Assembly (NCBI RefSeq): GCF_002245655.1 | Contig: NZ_NOIH01000012.1 | Span: forward strand, 117,386 to 181,385 | DNA length: 64,000 bases | Reading direction: 5' to 3' | From: Thauera propionica | GTDB lineage: Bacteria; Pseudomonadota; Gammaproteobacteria; Burkholderiales; Rhodocyclaceae | Part shown: positions 35,376-45,500 of the stretch, piece after piece | Numbering within the stretch: position 1 is the stretch's first letter | Layout of the letters: the number at the start of each line of letters is the position of its first letter | Program-made: the position numbers and the translations under genes | Notes under the pieces: generated by a model | The model's input: only the letters and a program-made list of their open reading frames with translations | What the model was told of the DNA's origin: nothing | The model's database searches: none

Positions 35376-35433
35376 GCGACCGTCAGGGGCTCAGCTTGTA
35401 CGCAGAAGGGCTGGTAAATCCAAAAACCGCTGC

Positions 35434-35439
35434 TATAAT
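35434..35439 (+). promoter_or_regulatory. -10 box of tRNA-Pro
   Basis: A perfect TATAAT 12 bp before the tRNA-Pro 5' end. Its -35 (CTGGTA at 35411) is weak. Confidence 0.6.
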
Positions 35440-35450
35440 GGCGGCTTGTG

Positions 35451-35528
<78 letters not shown>

Positions 35529-35546
35529 ATAGAATCAAGCACTTAG

Positions 35547-35570
35547 GCCAGTCATTAGACTGGCTTTTTT
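35547..35570 (+). terminator. Intrinsic terminator after tRNA-Pro
   Basis: GCCAGTC, an ATTA loop, GACTGGC, then TTTTTT. A clean terminator 19 bp after the tRNA. Confidence 0.85.
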
Positions 35571-35905
35571 GCTTTTTGGCGTTGCAGGGGTGTCACTGGG
35601 GGTGTCAACGGCGTCGGTCAGCAGGATTTCGGCCGCCGTGAGTGGGGCTCAGTGCCAATTAGTATCGCCACAGATGGCTGATCGAAAAGAGGCGCGGTGC
35701 GGAGGTGGTTTTCTTGCAGTGGGGGCGTGCCGCGTCAGAGACGACTCGTCTGCAGACACTCATATGAGCATCTCGTTCGTCGCAAGGCGCGGACCAAGTG
35801 CTCCAGTGGTTTGACACGGCGCTGCATGCCGAGCGTAATCGTCGTGCTATCCACTGCTTGGCGTCTTCTGTTTGCTTCTCCGGCTTGATCCCTACGCGCG
35901 TTAGG
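35571..35905. other. Noncoding stretch at core/accessory boundary
   Basis: About 335 bp between the tRNA-Pro terminator and the HugZ-like gene. Small open frames are present on both strands, but none has a recognisable protein pattern or a good ribosome site. No integrase, intact repeat or second attachment site was seen. It may hold the scar of an old insertion at the tRNA. Confidence 0.5.
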
Positions 35906-36556
35906 TCAAGGAAGCGCCAAAAACATGCGCCGGATGGTCGTCTCGATGTCTTGTGCAGCGAGCGGGCCGTTCGGGAATCGGTGGCGTTGCCGATGCTCGC
36001 CGATTTCAATGTCTATGCCGTAACGGTCTACGCCCAGCAAGCGTGGCCGCCTTCCCTGAGACGCGACGAGTTCGCGCAGGACAAGTTGTTCCTCTTCTGG
36101 AGCCAGGGTGGCCAGCGTGTGCCAGTCAGTGGCCTCGAGCCATCCCATCTTCCCGACCCCGCCGATGTAGCGCACGCGTTGTGGCGTCAAGCGGAAAAAG
36201 CTGAAATCGAGCGCAAGGAGCGGTTCGGCGGAGGGCTGGTAACGCAGGAAACGCTCCACCAAAGCTGAGCTCGGCTCAAGCGGTTCGACATCGCCCACCA
36301 TCGTCATCCGGGGGGCTGCCTGTACGTCGGCCGCGCCAGGCTGCGTGAGCGCGTAGCTCACGCGCGTGTCGGCGAGGATGTTGCGCGTGTGTTCGGCCAG
36401 GCGGCTGATACAGAACACGGGCCGGTGTGCTTCATCAGGGACGTGAGGAACGGCCGTGGCGAATGGGTATCCGGGGACCGTCTCCGAATGGGTTGCGAGT
36501 GTCCCATCGGTTGCCAGGTGGAGAAGGTCGATAGCCAGTTCGATGGGGATTTTCAT
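35906..36556 (-). CDS. HugZ-like pyridoxamine 5'-phosphate oxidase-fold protein
   Basis: A 216-residue protein of the split-barrel flavin/heme-binding fold: an N-terminal pyridoxamine oxidase-like domain (LATHSETVPGYPFATAVPHV, SRLAEHTRNI, RMTMVGDVEPL) and a C-terminal DUF2470-like segment (GVDRYGIDIEIG). HugZ relatives bind heme and can release iron from it, but many family members only bind cofactors. Start set at the ATG at 36556. The closest neighbour is the unknown gene at 36638, on the same strand; no heme uptake genes are nearby. Confidence 0.78.
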   Translation of the reverse strand: MKIPIELAIDLLHLATDGTLATHSETVPGYPFATAVPHVPDEAHRPVFCISRLAEHTRNILADTRVSYALTQPGAADVQAAPRMTMVGDVEPLEPSSALVERFLRYQPSAEPLLALDFSFFRLTPQRVRYIGGVGKMGWLEATDWHTLATLAPEEEQLVLRELVASQGRRPRLLGVDRYGIDIEIGEHRQRHRFPNGPLAAQDIETTIRRMFLALP

Positions 36557-36637
36557 GTTTCCGTACCGCTGTCTGCGTGTCGTTATGCCCGCGTCCACCC
36601 CCTGCATGGGCGGGCGCGGACGTCGTTCAACGAACTC

Positions 36638-37099
36638 TCAGCATCCGCACGTCAAAAGGTACTCGAGGAAGTCGTCCATTTCGTCAGGCTGGATCGCGCG
36701 CGGCGCCTCTGCGTCGAGGAAGCCGCTGACAATGTCCTGCGCGAATTCCGTCTTCGCCTGCACGATTTCGTCGAAGTGGCCCCACCAGTCAACGACATAG
36801 GCGAGCTTGGCCACCTTGTTCAGCTCGTTTCGTAGCGTTTCACTGAAGCCCTCGGCCTTCAGCTGCTCAACGATGGGCGTCATCGCGGCCCGGTAGGTCG
36901 CAGCGTCCTCTTCCTCGTACTCATAGGCCTTGGGCTGTTCTTCAAGGAGAAATTCCGCCAGTTCGGGTATCGAGTCGAACCACATGAAGACACGGGCTGA
37001 GTCCAGGACAAACGAGCCCCCTGTGAAAATTCCGAACGGGGCTGTGCGCGGGTCGCGTTCCAGTGCGGCTTCGGTAGAAGAGAAAATCGATTCAGTCAT
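36638..37099 (-). CDS. Hypothetical acidic protein
   Basis: A 153-residue soluble protein that I do not recognise. It is strongly acidic, with a Tyr/Glu-rich tract (YEYEEEDAA) mid-protein and a Cys-Gly-Cys end. No signal peptide, membrane helix or known motif is visible. A good GGAGACC site precedes the ATG at 37099. It lies on the same strand as the WYL operon, 88 bp after it, and its DNA is less GC-rich than the core. Confidence 0.7.
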   Translation of the reverse strand: MTESIFSSTEAALERDPRTAPFGIFTGGSFVLDSARVFMWFDSIPELAEFLLEEQPKAYEYEEEDAATYRAAMTPIVEQLKAEGFSETLRNELNKVAKLAYVVDWWGHFDEIVQAKTEFAQDIVSGFLDAEAPRAIQPDEMDDFLEYLLTCGC

Positions 37100-37187
37100 A
37101 TCAGGTCTCCGTGAGCGTCGAGTGAGGTCTCAGGTGTTGTTCTTCTGGGACCTATCGTAAGTCTGATGTGGCTCAGCGAATGAGCTA

Positions 37188-38153
37188 CTAAATCGACTCG
37201 ACCCCCCGTTTCAACATTGTGCGGACCTGCTCGCGCAGCTCCGGGGGCGAGATGACCTTTACGGCGGGGACATGTCTGAGGATGTCCATGATGAGCTCGG
37301 TCGGGTTGCTGAACGGGACCGTCAAACGGTAAGAACCGTCGGGTTCAAAGTGCCCTTGCTGCTTCTGGTGCCAGGTCTCGCGGCTCACCCAGCGAGCTTG
37401 CTCAGCGGAGAACTCGAGTTCTGCCCACTGGATGTCTTTGCCGGAGAAGATTCCATAGCCGCCATCGAGGATGTGCGCAATCTCCGTGTCGCTGACGTCC
37501 TTGGCTGGCTCCTTGGAGAGCGTCACCTTCTTCATGGCATCCAGCGCAAAGCTGCGCAGTTCATTGCGTAGATGACACCAGGCATCCAGGTACCAGGCCT
37601 CCCGATAGAAGGTCAGCCGTTGGGGCGAGACCTCGCGGGTGATGGTTTCGTCACGCGATTTGACGTAGTGGTCGATGACCAGGCGCTTGCGCTGTAGGAC
37701 CGCTGTGGCAACGAGCGTGAAGTGCTTGCCGTCGTGGACGCGCGCTGCTTGGCGGTGAAAGCGGATGCGCTTTTCGATGTCGCCAACGGTCACATTGCCT
37801 TCGCCCAGGATGGTTTGCAGTCGCGCAAGCAAGGGCTCGACATGCTCGGCGAGCAGTCCTGGCTCGAGGTTGCGGAGGAGTTGCTGCATCGTCAGGAGTG
37901 CAATCACCTCCGACGAGTTGAACCAGAGCCCCGGCAACTCGTACCGAGGCCCGGAGGAGGGGGCATCGAATCGGTAGCCGCCTGCGTCGCGGTCCCAGAC
38001 GATGGGGGCATTGAACCGTTCGCGCAGGTACTCGAGGTCGCGCTTGAAGGTCGCGAGAGATACCTCGAGCTCCTCGAGAAAGACCTGGACCGGAACAACT
38101 CGACGTTCGTTGAGCAAGCGGTCGATGTGGTAAAAGCGCTCGGTCCGGTCCAT
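37188..38153 (-). CDS. WYL-domain transcriptional regulator
   Basis: A 321-residue regulator: N-terminal winged HTH (FYHIDRLLNERRVVPVQVFLEELEVSLATFKRDLEYLRERF), then a WYL ligand-sensing domain (FYREAWYLDAWCHLRNELRSFALDAM) and a C-terminal WCX region. Relatives such as BrxR and CapW repress defence operons and react to nucleic-acid or nucleotide signals. It is last in an operon with an ADP-ribosylglycohydrolase (21-bp gap) and a DUF4258-like protein, and the operon is divergent from the helicase/methylase cluster. It is therefore a likely repressor of that cluster; this role is inferred from context. Confidence 0.85.
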   Translation of the reverse strand: MDRTERFYHIDRLLNERRVVPVQVFLEELEVSLATFKRDLEYLRERFNAPIVWDRDAGGYRFDAPSSGPRYELPGLWFNSSEVIALLTMQQLLRNLEPGLLAEHVEPLLARLQTILGEGNVTVGDIEKRIRFHRQAARVHDGKHFTLVATAVLQRKRLVIDHYVKSRDETITREVSPQRLTFYREAWYLDAWCHLRNELRSFALDAMKKVTLSKEPAKDVSDTEIAHILDGGYGIFSGKDIQWAELEFSAEQARWVSRETWHQKQQGHFEPDGSYRLTVPFSNPTELIMDILRHVPAVKVISPPELREQVRTMLKRGVESI

Positions 38154-38174
38154 CAGGTCTCCTGTGCGAGAGTG

Positions 38175-38954
38175 CTACAGGAGAATACCCGCCTTTTGGT
38201 ACAACACGGTGAGCGTTAAACGCATGTCCTGCGGCAGATATGACCAGCCGATGGCGGCAAGGTCCTCGGGAACACCGAAGAGGGCTTCGGCTACGCCGCC
38301 AGTGATGGCGGCAACCGTGTCGCTGTCGCCGCCAATCGAGATGGCGTTGCGGATGGCGTCCTCGAAGTCGCTTGCGGTGAGGGCGCAGACAAGCGCCTGC
38401 GGAACCGTTTCCTGACAGGTCTCGTTAAAGCGGTACGTCGGCCGTATGTCGTCGGGTGTGCGCTCAAGGTCATAACCGAACCGCTCGGTGATGGCGACTT
38501 TGATGTTCGCCGGGGTGACACGCTGGCGAGCGAGGAAGATGGCAAGCGCAGTCGCCTGTCCGCCCTTGATGCCCTCTGGATGATTGTGCGTGACCTCAGT
38601 AACAGCCTTGGCCAGCTCCAATGCCTCATCGACGGAGTTGGCAAGCAGCCCCGCAGGGGATACCCGCATAGCTGCGCCGTTGCCGTAGCTGTTGTAAGGC
38701 TCCACTTCGCCGCGAGCAAGCCAGCGCGAAAACATGCCGCCCCAGCCTCCGTTGTCGAAGTACCGACGCCCCCAGTCCATGAGTGCCTCGCCTGGGTCGC
38801 GGGCGTTCGCCAGTGCATCGGCTACGGCAATCGTGCAGATTGTGTCGTCCGTATAGAAGGCATTCTCGTGAAAGAGTGGGCCGAAGTCCTTGCGGCGGAC
38901 GTTGTTCCATTCGTAGACCGACCCGACGATGTCCCCAATCACTGCTCCCAGCAT
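38175..38954 (-). CDS. ADP-ribosylglycohydrolase
   Basis: A 259-residue DraG-type enzyme that hydrolyses ADP-ribose from proteins or nucleic acids. Metal-binding and catalytic motifs are complete: GDIVGSVYEW, YTDDTICTIAVADAL, YNSYGNGAAMRVSPAG and ISIGGDSDTVAAITGG. No partner ADP-ribosyltransferase is seen nearby. In defence islands such enzymes may remove toxic or regulatory ADP-ribose marks. It lies 11 bp after the DUF4258-like gene and 21 bp before the WYL gene. Confidence 0.92.
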   Translation of the reverse strand: MLGAVIGDIVGSVYEWNNVRRKDFGPLFHENAFYTDDTICTIAVADALANARDPGEALMDWGRRYFDNGGWGGMFSRWLARGEVEPYNSYGNGAAMRVSPAGLLANSVDEALELAKAVTEVTHNHPEGIKGGQATALAIFLARQRVTPANIKVAITERFGYDLERTPDDIRPTYRFNETCQETVPQALVCALTASDFEDAIRNAISIGGDSDTVAAITGGVAEALFGVPEDLAAIGWSYLPQDMRLTLTVLYQKAGILL

Positions 38955-38965
38955 GGCTCAACTCC

Positions 38966-39250
38966 TTAGTTGCGGTTGATGCGATGCGTACGGTGGCCGA
39001 CGGTGACCACAGTGCCGGCTGTGTCGACGACGGCATAGATGTCGAGCACGGGCTCGAGGCGGTTGTACAGGTCAGCGCCAACGGTGCGCCTGATACGTTC
39101 GCGGCCCTTGTGGGTCAGGTAGATGAGCTTGGCCCCACGCTTGTCGTATTCACGCGCACCGAATTGCATCAGGAGGGGGAGGATGTCGTCCGGGATGCCC
39201 CGTTGCTGCAGGCGGCGTGCAGCGTGATGGGTGATGAGCGTTTCGAGCAT
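38966..39250 (-). CDS. DUF4258-like small protein
   Basis: A 94-residue protein beginning MLETLITHHAARRLQQRGIP, the S/THxAxxRxxQRGI-type pattern of DUF4258 proteins, which are sometimes RelE/ParE-like RNA-cleaving toxins or their inactive relatives. The ATG at 39250 has a perfect GGAGG site; earlier starts in the frame are unsupported. First gene of the reverse operon with the ADP-ribosylglycohydrolase and WYL regulator. Toxicity is not claimed. Confidence 0.72.
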   Translation of the reverse strand: MLETLITHHAARRLQQRGIPDDILPLLMQFGAREYDKRGAKLIYLTHKGRERIRRTVGADLYNRLEPVLDIYAVVDTAGTVVTVGHRTHRINRN

Positions 39251-39579
39251 GTTGAGCCTCCACACAGCGTATCGAAGTATCACCATTGTGCGGAGGGTGG
39301 TAGCTCGCTACGCGAGCCATACCTCGCTCCTGCCTGAGCATGCGACTGTTCCAGGCTCAGGTATCTGCTGCGTTGATGTGGTGCGCCTGCGGAGAGTCTT
39401 TCCTTTCGGCGACACGGGAGGATGGGGCTAGGAGATGACATTTCGGGCTAGTGGCTCATCTAGTGAGCTGTACTCCTCCGATAATCGCGTCATCTTGGCT
39501 GAGTCCTGCCATTGGGACATCTGCGATAATCCAAATGCTTTGCGGTAGGCATATCTCATAAACTAACGAACAATAACCG
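39251..39579. promoter_or_regulatory. Divergent regulatory region with inverted repeats
   Basis: 329 bp between the WYL operon and the helicase/methylase cluster; no gene seen. It holds the inverted repeats GCTCGC-TAC-GCGAGC (39303-39317), CCTGAG...CTCAGG (39333-39361) and GCTCA-TCTAG-TGAGC (39454-39468), the last overlapping a CTAGTG direct repeat (39448 and 39460). GATAAT boxes at 39480 and 39525 are possible -10 elements for the rightward genes, but no matching -35 was found. Probable operator region for the WYL protein. Confidence 0.45.
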
Positions 39580-42531
39580 ATGCTCCCTTTTGCCCCCGGC
39601 TCCCGCGTCGTCATCCGCGACGAAGAATGGCTTGTCCGCCGCATCGATCCCGCCACTGACGGCGGCTGGCTCCTCACCTGCGACGGCATTTCCGAGCTCG
39701 TGCGCAGCCAATCGGCTCTTTTCCTCACCACGCTCGAAGACGAGATTGCCGTCCTTGACCCCGAGAAGACGGAACTCGTCCCGGACGACACGCCCGCCTA
39801 CAACGCCAGCATCCTCTATCTGGAGAGCCTGCGCCGGCGCAACGTCGCCAATGACGACAAGGTGCACCTCGGCCACCGCGGGGTGATGAACCTTGTGCCC
39901 TACCAGCTCGACCCGGCGCTGCAGGCGCTGCGGCAGCCTCGTTCACGGATCCTGATTGCGGATTCGGTCGGTCTGGGCAAGACGCTGGAAGCGGGCGTGC
40001 TCGCCACCGAACTGATTCAGCGCGGCCGGGGCAAGCGCATCCTGGTCGTCACGCAAAAGGCCATGCTCACCCAGTTCCAGAAGGAGTGGTGGAGCCGCTT
40101 CTCCATCCCGCTGGTGCGACTGGACTCGGTCGGGCTGGCTCGGGTGCGCAATCGCATCCCGGCTAACCACAACCCCTTCAACTACTTCGACCGCAGCATC
40201 ATCTCCATCGACACCCTCAAGAGCAACCTCGAGTACCGCAACTACCTCGAGAACGCCTGGTGGGACATCATCGTCATCGACGAATGCCACAACGTCGCCG
40301 CCCGCGCCGGCGAGTCGGGGCTGTCGCGCCGGGCGCGGCTGGCCAAGTTGCTCGCGACGCGCTCGGACACCCTGATGCTGCTCTCGGCGACGCCGCACGA
40401 CGGTTCGGCACGCAGCTTCGCGTCACTGATGAGTCTGCTCGACCCCACGGCCATCTCCGACCCCGACGACTACACGCCGGACGACTTCCGCAGCAAGGGT
40501 CTGGTCATCCGCCGCTTCAAAAAGGACATCCGCGACCAGGTCAGCGCCGACTTTCAGGAGCGCGTCACCAACTGCCTGCGTGCGCCGGCCAGCGCGCAGG
40601 AAGAAGCAGCCTACCGCGCCCTGCTGGAGATTCCCTTCACCCAGGGCGGCCAGCACAAGGCCGGCAAGCAGCAGGAGCTGCAGCGCATCGCGATGCAGAA
40701 GGCGCTGTTCTCCAGCCCGGCCGCCGCGCTGGAATCCACTAAGAAGCGCATCGCCCTGCTGCAAGGCAAGGCCAGCCCCACCGCAGAGGAGGCGAGCGAG
40801 GTCGAAGCGCTGCGCTACTTTGAAGAGACGCTCACGCCGCTGGCCACGGATCCAGCAGCCAGCCAGTTCAGCAAATACCAGCGCCTCAAGCAGCACCTGC
40901 AGTCGGCCGACTTTGGCTGGGAGGTAAAGAGCGCCGAAGACCGCCTGGTCATCTTCTCCGAGCGCATCGAAACCCTGCGCTGGCTGCGCGAGCACCTCAC
41001 CGCCGACCTCAAGCTCAAGCCCAACCAGCTCGAAGTGCTGCACGGCCAGATGGCCGACACCGAGCAGCAGGAGCTGGTCGAGCGCTTCGGTCGCCTGGAT
41101 GACCCGCTGCGTATCCTGTTGTGCTCGGATGTCGCCAGCGAAGGCCTCAACCTGCACTACTTCTGCCACCGTTTGGTGCACTTCGACCTGCCCTGGTCGC
41201 TGATGGTGTTCCAGCAGCGCAACGGCCGCGTCGACCGCTACGGGCAGAAGCATCAGCCGCACATCGTCTATCTCTTCACCGAGACGGTGACCGAGAAAAT
41301 CAAGGGCGACCTGCGCATCCTGGAAATCCTCGAAAAGAAGGACGAGCAGGCCAACTTCAACCTGGGTGACCCCTCGGCTTTCCTCAACGTCTTCGACCCC
41401 GACAAGGAAGCGGAGAAGGTCGCCGACTTCATGGCTGAAGGCCTCAGCCCTGAAGCGGTGGAAGCCACGATGGACGAGGCGGCCGCTTCCGAATCCGACA
41501 ATGGCGGTGACTGGCTGATGACTCTCTTCGGCGGCGGCAGCGCTTCGGAGGACGCCACGCCAGCGCCTGCCGCAGGTAGCAGTCTCGACCACATCGCCGA
41601 GCCCGCCTCGCTCTTCGCCAGCGACTTCCACTACGCCAAGACCGCACTGACGCTGCTGAACCAGGGCCAGACCCTGTGCCAATGGAACGCGGAGGAGGCC
41701 GAGCGCCTCATCGCGCTCACCGCGCCGCTCGACCTGCAGGACCGCCTGCGCCAGTTGCCGCGCGAGGCTCAGGCCGACAACGACCACTACGCCCTCTGCG
41801 CCGACCCCAAGCGCATGGCGGACGCCATCGAAACCGCCCGCCAAGCCCGCGCCGAGCAGGACACCTGGCCCAAGCTGCACTATCTCTGGCCGCAACACCC
41901 CATCGTCGAATGGCTGGGCGACCGGGTGCTCACCCACTTCGGCCGCCACCGGGCGCCGCTGCTGCAAAGCCACAAGCTCGCGCCGGGCGAGCAGGCCTTC
42001 ATCCTCATGAGCCTCATCCCCAACCGCAAAGGCCAGCCCATGCTGGTCGAGTGGCAGGTGGCCAGCCGCGTGGGGCAGGGCGCCTTTGGCCTCGAAGCTT
42101 TCGACGCCTTCATCGCCCGCGCCGGCCTCAAGGCGGGTGGCTTGCCCAACCGCGGGCACACGCCGGAGCTCGCCGCCACCACCCAGGCGATGCAGAGCGC
42201 CTTGCCGGGCGCGGTGCGCGCGATGCACGCCTACATGCTCAAGCAGCAGGCCGCCTTCGCAGCCGAACTCGCCAAGCGCCTCGAAGGCACCCTGGCCGAC
42301 TTGCAGCGCCTGCAGGGTCGCCAGATCGAACAGCTCAGCCTCGACCTCGAAAAGCAGCTCGAAACCGTCAAGCGTGGCCGCTTCGAGCAACGCAGCCGCG
42401 ACATTCACCGCGTCTTTGACGACTACCGGCGCTGGGTGGAAGACACCCTCACCACCGAGCCGCAGCCCTGGATTCAGGTGCTCGCCGCCGTCTGCAACCC
42501 CAGTGCCACCGCTGCCGTTGCCGGAGCCTGA
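39580..42531 (+). CDS. SNF2-family helicase, DrmD-like
   Basis: A 983-residue SF2 translocase. N-terminal beta-rich part (GSRVVIRDEEWLVRRIDP) as in the DISARM protein DrmD; helicase motif I ADSVGLGKTLEAG near residue 130, Walker B DECHN near 234, motif III SATPHDGS, and motifs V/VI VASEGLNLHY and QRNGRVDRYGQ near 520-555. The C-terminal 330 residues have coiled-coil stretches (LAKRLEGTLADLQRLQGRQIEQLSLDLEKQ). Class 1 DISARM starts with drmD and an adenine methylase, exactly the order here, with 2 bp between the genes. No strong ribosome site precedes the ATG. Probable role: DNA translocation in an anti-phage complex. Confidence 0.88.
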   Translation: MLPFAPGSRVVIRDEEWLVRRIDPATDGGWLLTCDGISELVRSQSALFLTTLEDEIAVLDPEKTELVPDDTPAYNASILYLESLRRRNVANDDKVHLGHRGVMNLVPYQLDPALQALRQPRSRILIADSVGLGKTLEAGVLATELIQRGRGKRILVVTQKAMLTQFQKEWWSRFSIPLVRLDSVGLARVRNRIPANHNPFNYFDRSIISIDTLKSNLEYRNYLENAWWDIIVIDECHNVAARAGESGLSRRARLAKLLATRSDTLMLLSATPHDGSARSFASLMSLLDPTAISDPDDYTPDDFRSKGLVIRRFKKDIRDQVSADFQERVTNCLRAPASAQEEAAYRALLEIPFTQGGQHKAGKQQELQRIAMQKALFSSPAAALESTKKRIALLQGKASPTAEEASEVEALRYFEETLTPLATDPAASQFSKYQRLKQHLQSADFGWEVKSAEDRLVIFSERIETLRWLREHLTADLKLKPNQLEVLHGQMADTEQQELVERFGRLDDPLRILLCSDVASEGLNLHYFCHRLVHFDLPWSLMVFQQRNGRVDRYGQKHQPHIVYLFTETVTEKIKGDLRILEILEKKDEQANFNLGDPSAFLNVFDPDKEAEKVADFMAEGLSPEAVEATMDEAAASESDNGGDWLMTLFGGGSASEDATPAPAAGSSLDHIAEPASLFASDFHYAKTALTLLNQGQTLCQWNAEEAERLIALTAPLDLQDRLRQLPREAQADNDHYALCADPKRMADAIETARQARAEQDTWPKLHYLWPQHPIVEWLGDRVLTHFGRHRAPLLQSHKLAPGEQAFILMSLIPNRKGQPMLVEWQVASRVGQGAFGLEAFDAFIARAGLKAGGLPNRGHTPELAATTQAMQSALPGAVRAMHAYMLKQQAAFAAELAKRLEGTLADLQRLQGRQIEQLSLDLEKQLETVKRGRFEQRSRDIHRVFDDYRRWVEDTLTTEPQPWIQVLAAVCNPSATAAVAGA

Positions 42532-42533
42532 CC

Positions 42534-45500
42534 ATGCCCTCAGTTTCCACCACTCTGGACGCCGTTCAAACCTTCGCCGGCATCACCAACGAAAACGAGT
42601 TCTACAGCCACCACTATCTGGCCGAGGTCTTCAAGGGCGACATCAAGGCCCGGCTCGATGCCTGGGAAGCCGCTGAATCCAGCCAGGCCGACGAAGCCGG
42701 CGATGACCGCCACCGTGCCCCCCACAAGCGCCTGCAAGCCTGGGCGCAAAAGTGGTTTGCGCTACGCAGCCAGGTTCAACGCGCGGGTGAGGCCGTTGAG
42801 CGCTGGCGACTCTTCACCCAGCTTCAGTCCGGCCTGCTGCAGGCCCTCGGCCACACCGCGCCGGGCAAGCTGCCCACCGCGCACGAGCTCGCCGCCGGCC
42901 AGCCCTTGCCCTTCTGGCACCTGCAACTGCCGCAGCTCGCCATCGTCCCCGCCTACCAGCCTGGCGCGGAAAACGAAGACCTGCTCGATCACGGCCTGAT
43001 GAGCCTGCACTACGGCGGCGAGCCGGTGCCCCAGGCCCTGCGCTTTGATACCTGGGCCGACCTGCTCTCCGACGTGGTCTTCGGCGCCGACACCCCGCCG
43101 CGCTACGTGCTGCTGTGCGGGCTGGACGAATGGCTGCTGCTCGACCGCTACAAGTGGCCCAACAACCGCGCGCTGCGCTTCAACTGGGCCGACATCCTCG
43201 ACCGCAAGGACGCCGACACCCTCAAGGCCTGCGCGTCGCTCTTGCACCGTGACTGCCTCGCCCCTGGCGAGGGCAACAGCCTGCTCGAGAGCCTGGACGA
43301 AAACGCCCACAAGCATGCCTTCGGCGTCAGCGAAGACCTCAAGTACGCCCTGCGCGAAGCCATCGAACTCCTCGGCAACGAGGCCGCCCGCCAGCTGCGC
43401 GAGCAGGCGGCCGACGCCAAGAAGGGCTTTTTCAGTGGCAAGGACCAGCTCGATGCCGGCGACCTCAGCCTGGAATCCCTGCGCCTGGTCTATCGCCTGC
43501 TCTTCATGTTCTACATCGAGGCTCGGCCCGAACTCGGCTACGTGCCCATCGGCAAGAGCGACATCTACCTCAAGGGCTACAGCCTGGAGAGCCTGCGCGA
43601 CCTCGAGATGCAGCCGCTCTCCACGCCGCACGCTCGCGAAGGCTTCTACTTCGACGCCACCCTGCGCCGCCTCTTCAAGCTGGTGGCCGAAGGCACCGGC
43701 CTGGGGGCGCCCACCCAGCATCAGCTCGGCGGGGCGGGGGGCAGCACCGTCGCCGGCGCCCGCGAAACCTTTGCGCTTGCGCCGCTGGACAGCCGCCTGT
43801 TCGACGACAGCACCCTGCCGCTGCTGGGCAAGGTCCGCTTTCCCAACCACATCTGGCAGACCGTCATCCGCCTGATGTCGCTCACCCGTGGCCAGGGCCG
43901 GGGGCGGCGCAGTGGTCGGGTCAGCTACCAGCTGCTCTCCATCAACCAGCTCGGCGCGGTGTATGAGGCGCTGCTGAGCTACCGCGGCTTCTTCGCGTCC
44001 GACGATTTGTACGAGGTGAAGCCCGCGCCCAAGAAGGGCAAGGCCGCCGCCGAAGACGAGGACACCGACGGCGACGACGAAGGCAACGACGAGGTCAACG
44101 ACAGCGAGGCCGCCGACGACAGCGCCGGCCGTGGTCGCCGCAAGGGCGGCGGTGCCGCTTCGGACGCCGACAAGCTCGACACCGCCTGGTTCGTGCCCGC
44201 CAGCCGCCTGAATGAATACACCGAAGACGAGCGGGTGTTTGACACCACGGACGCCGGCCACCGCAAGCTGCGCATGTACCCCAAGGGCAGCTTCATCTAC
44301 CGCCTCGCCGGCCGCGACCGCCAGAAAAGCGCCAGCTACTACACCCCGCAGGTGCTCACCCAGTGCCTGGTCAAGTACGCGCTGAAGGAACTGCTCGCCC
44401 CGGAAAACGGCCGGGTCAAGCAGGCCGACGACATCCTCACGCTCACCGTATGCGAGCCCGCCATGGGCAGCGCGGCGTTCCTGAACGAGGCGGTCAACCA
44501 GCTTGCTGAAGCCTATCTGGAGCGCAAGCAGCAGGAGCTCGGCCGCCGCATCCCGCACGACCGCTACCCGCAGGAACTGCAAAAGGTGCGCATGTATCTC
44601 GCCGACCGCAACGTCTTCGGCGTGGACTTGAACCCGGTGGCGGTGGAACTGGCCGAAGTCTCCCTATGGCTCAACGCCATCTATGGCGAGTTGGACGACC
44701 AGGGCAACCCGGTCACCGACGCCCAGGGCCGGCCGCTGCCTGCCCGCGTGCCCTGGTTCGGCTACCAGCTCTTTGCCGGCAACAGCCTCATCGGCGCCCG
44801 CCATCAGGTGGTCAACGCCACCGCGCTCAAAAAGGGCGCCAAGCCCGCCTGGCATGAGGAGCCACCGCGCCGGGTCGCCCCGCAGGCACCGCGCAAGCCG
44901 GACGAAATCTGGCACTTCCTGCTGCCCGACCCCGGCATGGCCAGCTACACCGACAAGGCCGCCAAGGCCCTGTACCCGGACGACTTCGAGCGCCTCAAGA
45001 AGTGGCGCAAGGACTTCACCCGCCCGCTGGAGCCGCACGAGGTCGCCCGCCTGCAGCAACTCAGCGAGCGCGTGCAGGCCCTGTGGCAGGAACACACCGC
45101 CGCGCTCGCCCGCGACCGCGAGCGCACCGAAGACGCCCTCGACCTCTGGCCCCACGCCGCCCCCTGTAGGAGCGGCGCAAGCCGCGAATCAGCCCTCTCA
45201 GTCCCCACCGCGTCCATCACCCGCGCCCAGAAAGAAGCCATCCGCCGCGCCGGCCTGTTCAACGAAGACGGCGACTACGCCACCCCCTTCCGCCGCCTCA
45301 AGCTGGTGATGGATTACTGGTGCGCCCTGTGGTTCTGGCCCATCACGGGCAGCGCCAAGCTGCCCAGCCGCGAGGAATGGTGGCTGGAGGTCGGCGCCAT
45401 CCTCGAAGGCAACGTGGTGGACCTCGCCCCCCAGCGCGGGCTGGACTTCATGGAGCCGGCCGAACCCCAGCAGCTCCTGCCGGACATTCAAGACGACCTG

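Noticed and set aside
35571..35905. Remnant integrase after tRNA-Pro
   Set aside because: A few short frames exist, but none shows integrase motifs, so this is left as an unassigned stretch.
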